From JAGQRJ01 sp041402045 (GTDB lineage Bacteria; Planctomycetota; J058): a stretch of DNA of 64,000 bases. Under the pieces are notes generated by a model that saw only the letters and a list, made by a program, of their open reading frames with translations, was not told where the DNA came from and did no database searches. A program made the translations under genes and the position numbers. Positions 58,420-64,000 of the stretch are shown here, piece after piece. The stretch's first letter is position 1. Every line of letters starts with the position of its first letter. Location: the NCBI GenBank assembly GCA_041402045.1, contig JAWKSZ010000012.1, positions 1-64,000 on the forward strand, given 5' to 3'.

Positions 58420-61400
58420 TCAACGCTGCAAGAACACGTTCAGCGAGCTCGCGCCGCGCGCGGCGACCACGAGGTCCTGCCGCCCGTCGCCGTCGACGTC
58501 GAGGATCAACGAGCCGATCGGCGAGTTCGCGGTCGGGAGCGTGATCGGCCCGAAGAACAGGTCGGTGTAGTTCACCGTGTCCGTCGGGTTCGGGTTCTGC
58601 AGGTAGACGCCGACCACGTTGTTGCCGCCCCAGGGGATCGCGAAGTCCACGCGCCCGTCGTTGTTCAGGTCGCCGAAGGACGTGGCGCCCGGCGAGCCGC
58701 CTACGGTCAAGGACACCGGGTTGCCGCCGTTGACGAAGGTGGGCGCGGTGCCCGCGCCGCCGCCCAGGGGGCTCCCCGCGCTGTTCGTGAACAGGATCGC
58801 CGCGGTGCCCGAGGTGAAGTCCGAGACCACGAAGTCCGGGCGGTTGTTGGGCCCGCCCAGGTCGCGGGGGGCCACGCCGATCGGGAGCCCCACGCCGGCG
58901 ACCAGCGGGACGTTCACGAAGTCGCCGGCCACGGACATGGTGTTCTTCCCGGCGTTCCCGTAGAAGATCCGCAGGGAGCTGTTCCCGCCGGAGTTACCGA
59001 TCACGAGGTCCGGGCGCGTGTCGCCGTTGTAGTCGAAGATCTCGACCTGGTTCACACCGGTGGTCCCGCTAAAGGTGATCCGGATCGGGTTGGCGGTGTC
59101 GAAGCTCCCGTTCCCCAGCCCGCGGAAGACCACGATCGCGGTCGCCTGGTTCATGCCCAGCACCAGCTCCGGCGCCCCGTTGCCGTCGTCGAGGATGTCC
59201 CCGATCGCGACGTCGAAGCCGATCGGCTGGAGCGGCTCGGCCTTGAACAGGGACACGGCCGGCCCGCTGGCGTCGGTCAGGGGGTTGCTCGTGATCCCGA
59301 TCATGGCGCCGGTGGTCGTCTGGACCGAGGCCACGCCGCTGGTGAGCGTGCTCGGCAGGAGCTGCATGGCGGTCAACAGGTCGCCGGTGCCGTCCTGGTT
59401 GAAGTCCTGGATCTCCATGAAGAACGGGCCGCTGGGCTTGGCTCCGGTCAGGACCCCGCTGGTGAACGGGGCGACGGAGAAGTCGTAGGTCCGCACCCGG
59501 TTCAGGGTCCCGCCGCTGGGCTGGAAGATCTGGACCTGGTTCTCGTTGGTGAAGCTGACCGCGACCTCGGGGTTCCCGTCGCCGGTCAGGTCGCCGGACG
59601 TGAGCTGGAACGGGGCGCCGCCCAGCGGGATCGGGAAGAACTGGTCGAGGGTCCCCGCCGCGGTCTGGGTGAAGATCGAGACGTCCGAGCTCAGCCCGTT
59701 GGCCACCACCAGGTCGTCGCGGCGGTCGCCGTTGAAGTCGGCGACGTCGAGGTCGAAGGGCTGGAACGAGGTGGTGAAGCGCACGGGCTTGGCCGAGGTC
59801 AGGACCTGCACCGCCCCCGAGGGCACGACCCCGAAGTGCGGGGTGGTCACGCTCTGCCCGAAGGCCGAGCTGGCGGCGACGTTGCCGGTGTTGCGGTACA
59901 CGAGCAGCTCGTTGTTGAGCTGCATGGGCACCAGGATGTCCTTGCGCCCGTCGCCGTCGACGTCGGAGATCGTGGGCCGCCCGCACTGAATGTTGGGCAG
60001 GTCCACGATCATGGACAGGCGGAAGGGCAGGACGCCCGGGGTCAGCACGGTCCCGCTCCCGGTGTCGTAGGGCGCGCGGTTGTCCGTGCTCGTGCCCATG
60101 GTCAGGGTCTGGGGCGAGGCGTTGAAGTTGAGCGAGATCGGCCCGGCGGAGAAGGGGTCGTAGACGAACACGAACATCTTCTGCGAGAGCTGGCTCACGA
60201 CCACGAAGTCCAGGCCGTTGTCGCCGTTGAGGTCGCCGATCGCGATCCCGCGGGTGTCGCCGCGGACCACCGGGAAGTTGTCGATCTGGTTGTCGGGGAG
60301 CCCCGAGAGGTAGCCCAGCAGCGGCGCCAGGGGCAGCTTCACCCCGTGGTAGGTGCCCGGGGTCATGTCCGGAGTGCCCGAGGCCGAGGTCTGAATGTAG
60401 AAGGTCAGGGACATGTCCAGCGCGTTCGCGGTGACGATGTCCGGGAGCCCGGCGGCGACGGTGGTCCCGCCGTTGAGGTTCAGGCGCCCGGTCAGCGGCG
60501 GGTTCAGCCCCGCGCCGGTCAGCGCCGTGCCCAGCACGTTGGCGTGAGCGATCGAGGTCAGGTCCGCCACCGCGACCTGCACCGGGCCTTGGCCCATGGC
60601 GGTGGTGTCCAGGTAGAAGGGCGAGGTGTAGTTCCCCGGGTTCAGCCGCTTGCGCACCAGGACCGCGCCGGTGCCGAGGTTGGCGCCGGAGGTGGCCATG
60701 GGGGTCTGGAGCTGGGCGAAGGCGTGCAGGATCACCAGGTCGCCGCCGTCGGGGTTGACCGTGGCGTCGAGCTCGACCTCCTCCAGGTCCTGGATCAGCC
60801 AGCCGATGTTGTCCGCGCCGAAGGGCGGCGCGCTGGGGATCGAGGGGACCCCGGTCCCGGGGTCGAAGGTCGGCGCGCGCCCGGTGGTCCGCGGCGCCTG
60901 GGCCGACTGATAGGTCAGCCCCGCGCCGGTGAAGTTCGGCTGGGTCGTGCCGCCCTCGATGTGCGCGGTGACCTGGTGCCGGACCACGTTGGCCAGGCCG
61001 TTGCCCACGTCGGCCCCGGCGTTGCTCAGGATCAGGCTCAGCCCGCCGCCGGACGTGGTGTTCCCGAACAGCCCGGCGTCGCTGGTGGTGAAGGACGCGT
61101 GGGGCGAGTTGGCCACGATCAGGTCGGTGTCGCCGTCCTCGTCGAAGTCGGCGGCCACGACCTCGCTCGGGGCGAGGGTGTTGTTGAAGAAGGTGTTGGT
61201 CGCGGTCTCGTTGCCCGGGACGCCGGCGATCCGGGGGAAGCCCGCCTGGGTGGTGAAGATCTCGATCGGGGCGTCGAAGCCCAGGCCCGAGTTGGGCAGG
61301 ATCGTGATCTTGCCGCCGGTGGAGTCGCGGGCGGTGCTGCTCCCGGTGCCCACCAGGCCCGCCTCGGTGACCACCACGTCCACCCGCTGGTCGCCGCCGG

Positions 61401-62547
61401 CGACCTTGGCCGCGATCACGCCGTGCACGTCGGTGTTCATGCTGATCGCTTGCTGGTCGCTGACCGGCCCGTTGCTCACGAAGAACGGGGCCGAGGTCGC
61501 GGCGACCGTCGAGGAGCCGTCGCTGATCGTGACCGTGAGCCGCACGAGCTTGTTGTTGCCCGGGCCGAGGTCCGTGAAGCTGTCCCACACGCTGCTGATC
61601 AGGTTCGGGCCGGCGTTGAGCGAGATCGCGCCCACCCCCTGCCCGCTGACCAGGGTCGCGGCGCCCACGCTGCCCGAGGTCAGGTCGTTGTATTGGATCC
61701 CGACCAGGCTCACGGCGTCGCCGTCCTGCTCCTGCACGCGGTAGTTGACCGCCACGTTGAAGGCGTCGCTCGCCGGCTGCACGATCTCGAGGGTCACCGG
61801 GGTGTTGTTGGTGACCGCGAACACGTTGGACACGGCCTCGGTGCCCATTTGGTTGTCGAGGGTGTCTATGGGCTGGATCCGGATCCGCACGTTCTGCGCG
61901 TTCTGGGTGGAGAACGTGCCGCCGGAGTTCCAGGTCACGGTGTGCATGACCCCGGACGGGCTCGAGGCCAGGCCGGTCAAGCTCCCGCTGAGGATCAGGC
62001 TGGCCGGGATCGTCTGGAACCCGCTCCCGGAGTCGACCTGGAGCACGACGTCGATCGGGTCGCTCTCGGCGTCGGTGAGGGTGAACCCGATCACGATGTT
62101 CTGCGAGAGGGTCCCCGAGAGGTTGGGGATCGTGACCGTGGGGGTCGAGTTGGTGTAGACCAGCCCGGTGAACACCGTCGAGCCGCCGTTGGGGTTCGTG
62201 ACCACGAGGTCCACCGGCCCGACCACCGCCACCGCGGGCAGGGTCACCCGGATCTCGCCGCCGTTGACGTACTGCACCTGGGCCGCGACGCCGCCCACAC
62301 TGGCCGTCACGTTGGGCGGGAAGTTGGCGCCGGTGACGGTGATCACCTCCCCGCCGCCGTGGCTGCCCTGGAGCGAGCTGACGCCGAGCACGACCGGCGC
62401 GGGCACGGAGCTGCTCGAGGAGCCCGAGTCCTGGCTCACGATCAGGGCCGCGATCCCGGCGGCCACACCGCAGCCGTTGGCGGTCAGCGCCAGCCCGAGG
62501 ACACCGAGCGCGGAGAGCGCGGCGGTCAGAGGACGAGAGGAGTTCAT
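58420..62547 (-). CDS. Giant IPT/TIG plus FG-GAP repeat lipoprotein
   Basis: The 1,375-residue protein starts at ATG 62547 after AGGAGG. Its lipoprotein signal ends in the lipobox LTANGC. Residues about 50-145 are an IPT/TIG Ig-like domain (LQGSHGGGEVITVTGANFPP; NGGEIRVTLPAVAVVGPVDL; VTNPNGGSTVFTG). Ig-like units follow to about 400, then about 900 residues of FG-GAP/VCBS repeats with Asp-rich loops such as ADFDEDGDTDLIVANSP, GDLNGDNGLDFVVVSQL, DVDGDGRKDILVPMQL, DFNGDRRDDLVVANGL, DYNGDTRPDLVIGNSG and DLNNDGRVDFAIPWGG. It would be a long surface protein, probably adhesive or calcium-binding. It resembles the smaller lipoprotein at 53671 in composition but not in the N-terminal domain. Confidence 0.85.
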   Translation of the reverse strand: MNSSRPLTAALSALGVLGLALTANGCGVAAGIAALIVSQDSGSSSSSVPAPVVLGVSSLQGSHGGGEVITVTGANFPPNVTASVGGVAAQVQYVNGGEIRVTLPAVAVVGPVDLVVTNPNGGSTVFTGLVYTNSTPTVTIPNLSGTLSQNIVIGFTLTDAESDPIDVVLQVDSGSGFQTIPASLILSGSLTGLASSPSGVMHTVTWNSGGTFSTQNAQNVRIRIQPIDTLDNQMGTEAVSNVFAVTNNTPVTLEIVQPASDAFNVAVNYRVQEQDGDAVSLVGIQYNDLTSGSVGAATLVSGQGVGAISLNAGPNLISSVWDSFTDLGPGNNKLVRLTVTISDGSSTVAATSAPFFVSNGPVSDQQAISMNTDVHGVIAAKVAGGDQRVDVVVTEAGLVGTGSSTARDSTGGKITILPNSGLGFDAPIEIFTTQAGFPRIAGVPGNETATNTFFNNTLAPSEVVAADFDEDGDTDLIVANSPHASFTTSDAGLFGNTTSGGGLSLILSNAGADVGNGLANVVRHQVTAHIEGGTTQPNFTGAGLTYQSAQAPRTTGRAPTFDPGTGVPSIPSAPPFGADNIGWLIQDLEEVELDATVNPDGGDLVILHAFAQLQTPMATSGANLGTGAVLVRKRLNPGNYTSPFYLDTTAMGQGPVQVAVADLTSIAHANVLGTALTGAGLNPPLTGRLNLNGGTTVAAGLPDIVTANALDMSLTFYIQTSASGTPDMTPGTYHGVKLPLAPLLGYLSGLPDNQIDNFPVVRGDTRGIAIGDLNGDNGLDFVVVSQLSQKMFVFVYDPFSAGPISLNFNASPQTLTMGTSTDNRAPYDTGSGTVLTPGVLPFRLSMIVDLPNIQCGRPTISDVDGDGRKDILVPMQLNNELLVYRNTGNVAASSAFGQSVTTPHFGVVPSGAVQVLTSAKPVRFTTSFQPFDLDVADFNGDRRDDLVVANGLSSDVSIFTQTAAGTLDQFFPIPLGGAPFQLTSGDLTGDGNPEVAVSFTNENQVQIFQPSGGTLNRVRTYDFSVAPFTSGVLTGAKPSGPFFMEIQDFNQDGTGDLLTAMQLLPSTLTSGVASVQTTTGAMIGITSNPLTDASGPAVSLFKAEPLQPIGFDVAIGDILDDGNGAPELVLGMNQATAIVVFRGLGNGSFDTANPIRITFSGTTGVNQVEIFDYNGDTRPDLVIGNSGGNSSLRIFYGNAGKNTMSVAGDFVNVPLVAGVGLPIGVAPRDLGGPNNRPDFVVSDFTSGTAAILFTNSAGSPLGGGAGTAPTFVNGGNPVSLTVGGSPGATSFGDLNNDGRVDFAIPWGGNNVVGVYLQNPNPTDTVNYTDLFFGPITLPTANSPIGSLILDVDGDGRQDLVVAARGASSLNVFLQR

Positions 62548-62691
62548 GGGCGCGCCTCCTGGCCGCGGGGAGCAAGGGGCGCTCCTGCGGCGTAAATCAA
62601 GGCGAAGACGGCGTGGCGCGGGTCCGCGGAGCGCCGCGGTTTCCCTTTGCACGCCGAGGGTTCGAAAATCATGCCCTGCGGGAGCCCAACG

Positions 62692-64000
62692 CTAGTCTTC
62701 ATGGGGCTCCTCGCTCGGGGTCTCTTGAGTCTGGGGCGCGGCCGGCTGCTCGCCGACGGCCTCGCCCTCCCCCGGCGCGCGCCGGGGGACCGGGAGCGCG
62801 AACGCGCGCTCGAGGGTCCCGGCGCCGTAGGGCTCCTGGGGCTGACCGAAGTAGGCCGACTCCGCGATCGCCTTCTCGCGCACGTAGGCGCTGAGCTCCT
62901 CGTGGTCGACGAGGCCGTTCTCGTCGCGGTCCGCGGCCCCGCCGAGGCCGGCCACGAAGTGGTAGCCGAACAGCGACATGCCCAGGTGCTCCGAGGTGGT
63001 CAGGGTCGCCTGGGGCGAGGTCGAGAGCAGGGCGTAGCCGCCCAGCGCCTGGCCGAGGACCTCGGCGTCGGGGGTCGCGGGGGCGGCGACTCCCGAGCGC
63101 ACCGAGCGCGCCTGGCCGTCGAAGCCGCAGTCGAGGACCACGACCTTCTGCCCCGCGAGCGGCGCGAGCAGCTCGCCCAGCTCGGCCAGGGTCACGGCGT
63201 CCGCGCCCTCGGCCTGGTTGAGCAGGATCGCCGCCTGCCCGTCGGGCTGCCGCGTGCCGTAGCCGGCGAAGTAGAGGATCAGCTGGTCGTCGGGGCGCAT
63301 GCGCCCGCCGAGCTCGGCCACGGTCGCGGCGAGCTTCTCGCGGGTGGCGTCGCTCCCGATCAGCTCGTAGACCGCGCGCTGCGCCAGCCCGTTGCCCTGC
63401 TCGGGGTCCGAGAGGGTGCGGGCCACGGTGCGCGCGTCCTCGGCGGCGTAGGGCAGCGAGGGGTAGCGCACGCTGTCCTGGTAGTGCGAGATCCCGACCA
63501 CCAGCGCCAGGGTCTTGCGCATGCTGTCGCGCACGTCGTCGCGGGTCAGGCGCCCGTAGACCTCGTCGCGGAGCTGCCCCGCCAGGGCGCGGCCCAGCGC
63601 GGCGCGAGCGGCGGGGAGCAGGTTGCCCGCGATCTGGCGCCAGTTGTCGGCGTCGTTGAAGGGGGTAATGAACCCGAAGAAGTGCCAGCCGCGGTCGAAC
63701 TCGTCGAAGCTGCCGGAGACCTCGACCGGGATCACGGTCTCGTGCAGGACCTGGCTCGAGTCCACGCTGCGCACGGTGACCTGAGCGTCGAAGCTCAGCG
63801 AGTAGTCCTCGTGGGCCACGAACCACGCGGGGACCATCCAGATCAGCCAGTTGACGATGTTCGGGACCCACCAGCCGTTGTGGCCCTCGAAGGTGGTGCG
63901 GAAGTCGGCGAGCTTGATCTGCAGCAGCAGGTCGTCCTGGTTGTCCCAGGCGTCGTTCATTTGCCCGGCGTAGCCCTCGCCCTGGGCCGCGCGCACCTCG
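62692..64000 (-). CDS. Caspase-like (C14) domain protein with EF-hand, 5' end beyond window
   Basis: The frame is open to base 64000, so the N-terminus is missing; an in-frame GTG at 63996 is not necessarily the start. The visible first part is a membrane-facing region with WWVPNIVNWLIWMVPAWFVA. The caspase fold begins near KTLALVVGISHYQDSVRYPS and includes DDQLILYFAGYGTRQPDGQA, where the catalytic His of the AGHG motif is replaced by Tyr (codon 63259-63261), and QKVVVLDCGFDGQARSVRS with a Cys (codon 63127-63129) at the active-site position. An EF-hand-type loop, DRDENGLVDHEEL, follows. The C-terminus is Pro/Glu-rich. Loss of His suggests a pseudoprotease or a variant dyad. Confidence 0.75.
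   Translation of the reverse strand, partial: EVRAAQGEGYAGQMNDAWDNQDDLLLQIKLADFRTTFEGHNGWWVPNIVNWLIWMVPAWFVAHEDYSLSFDAQVTVRSVDSSQVLHETVIPVEVSGSFDEFDRGWHFFGFITPFNDADNWRQIAGNLLPAARAALGRALAGQLRDEVYGRLTRDDVRDSMRKTLALVVGISHYQDSVRYPSLPYAAEDARTVARTLSDPEQGNGLAQRAVYELIGSDATREKLAATVAELGGRMRPDDQLILYFAGYGTRQPDGQAAILLNQAEGADAVTLAELGELLAPLAGQKVVVLDCGFDGQARSVRSGVAAPATPDAEVLGQALGGYALLSTSPQATLTTSEHLGMSLFGYHFVAGLGGAADRDENGLVDHEELSAYVREKAIAESAYFGQPQEPYGAGTLERAFALPVPRRAPGEGEAVGEQPAAPQTQETPSEEPHED

Overview
The window is 64 kb of very GC-rich bacterial DNA with dense coding on both strands, many GTG starts, short gaps and several 4-nt GTGA stop/start overlaps. It carries four Hanks-type Ser/Thr kinases, four FHA proteins, an ECF-type sigma factor coupled to a kinase, large exported FG-GAP proteins, a caspase-fold protein and a REP-associated tyrosine transposase. 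This points to a member of the Planctomycetota; Myxococcota is a weaker alternative. I infer this from gene content only. No rRNA, tRNA or CRISPR array was seen.

Layout. 1-7.4 kb: end of an MshEN-like domain gene, VanZ-like protein, Tat-exported amidohydrolase with a RING-finger membrane partner, FAD oxidoreductase with a membrane partner, GT39-like membrane glycosyltransferase, and nadA. 7.6-12.9 kb: one 1,740-residue exported protein joining a subtilisin protease, a CARDB domain, a PHP-type phosphoesterase domain and a C-terminal sorting-type tail. 12.9-14.7 kb: an IS1380-type insertion sequence flanked by CTAG, sitting on the stop codon of an actin-fold/VWA-like protein. 16.5-27.5 kb: exported TPR proteins, a gene broken by about six frameshifts, a gluzincin peptidase, FHA-DUF4388, rubrerythrin-coaX, purD and a secreted protein of unknown role. 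27.7-33.9 kb: sigma factor-kinase pair, HerA-like ATPase, RAYT with two palindromes. 34.1-50.1 kb: a poly(A) polymerase/CCA-enzyme relative with very large acidic inserts, a kinase-FHA-histidine kinase cluster, a lower-GC HNH nuclease pair, and two giant tandem receptor kinases. 50.1-64 kb: HlyIII/PAQR protein, squalene-cyclase-fold protein, FG-GAP lipoproteins, DUF374 acyltransferase, an FHA-peroxiredoxin-MerR operon, a 590-bp repeat region, and a caspase-like protein cut by the window end.

The strongest unusual observation is the peroxiredoxin-like gene at 56340-56867. Its frame is interrupted once, by a TGA exactly where the family has its catalytic cysteine, and a bacterial SECIS-like hairpin with a GGU-containing loop follows 10 nt later. 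I read it as a selenocysteine-containing peroxiredoxin cotranscribed with an FHA protein and a small MerR-like regulator. Other points of interest are the protease-PHP fusion, the zinc-ribbon/TerB-like/PH-like/HNH fusion, the acidic nucleotidyltransferase, and a set of TAnnnT hexamers placed 6-8 nt before start codons that suggest leaderless transcripts.
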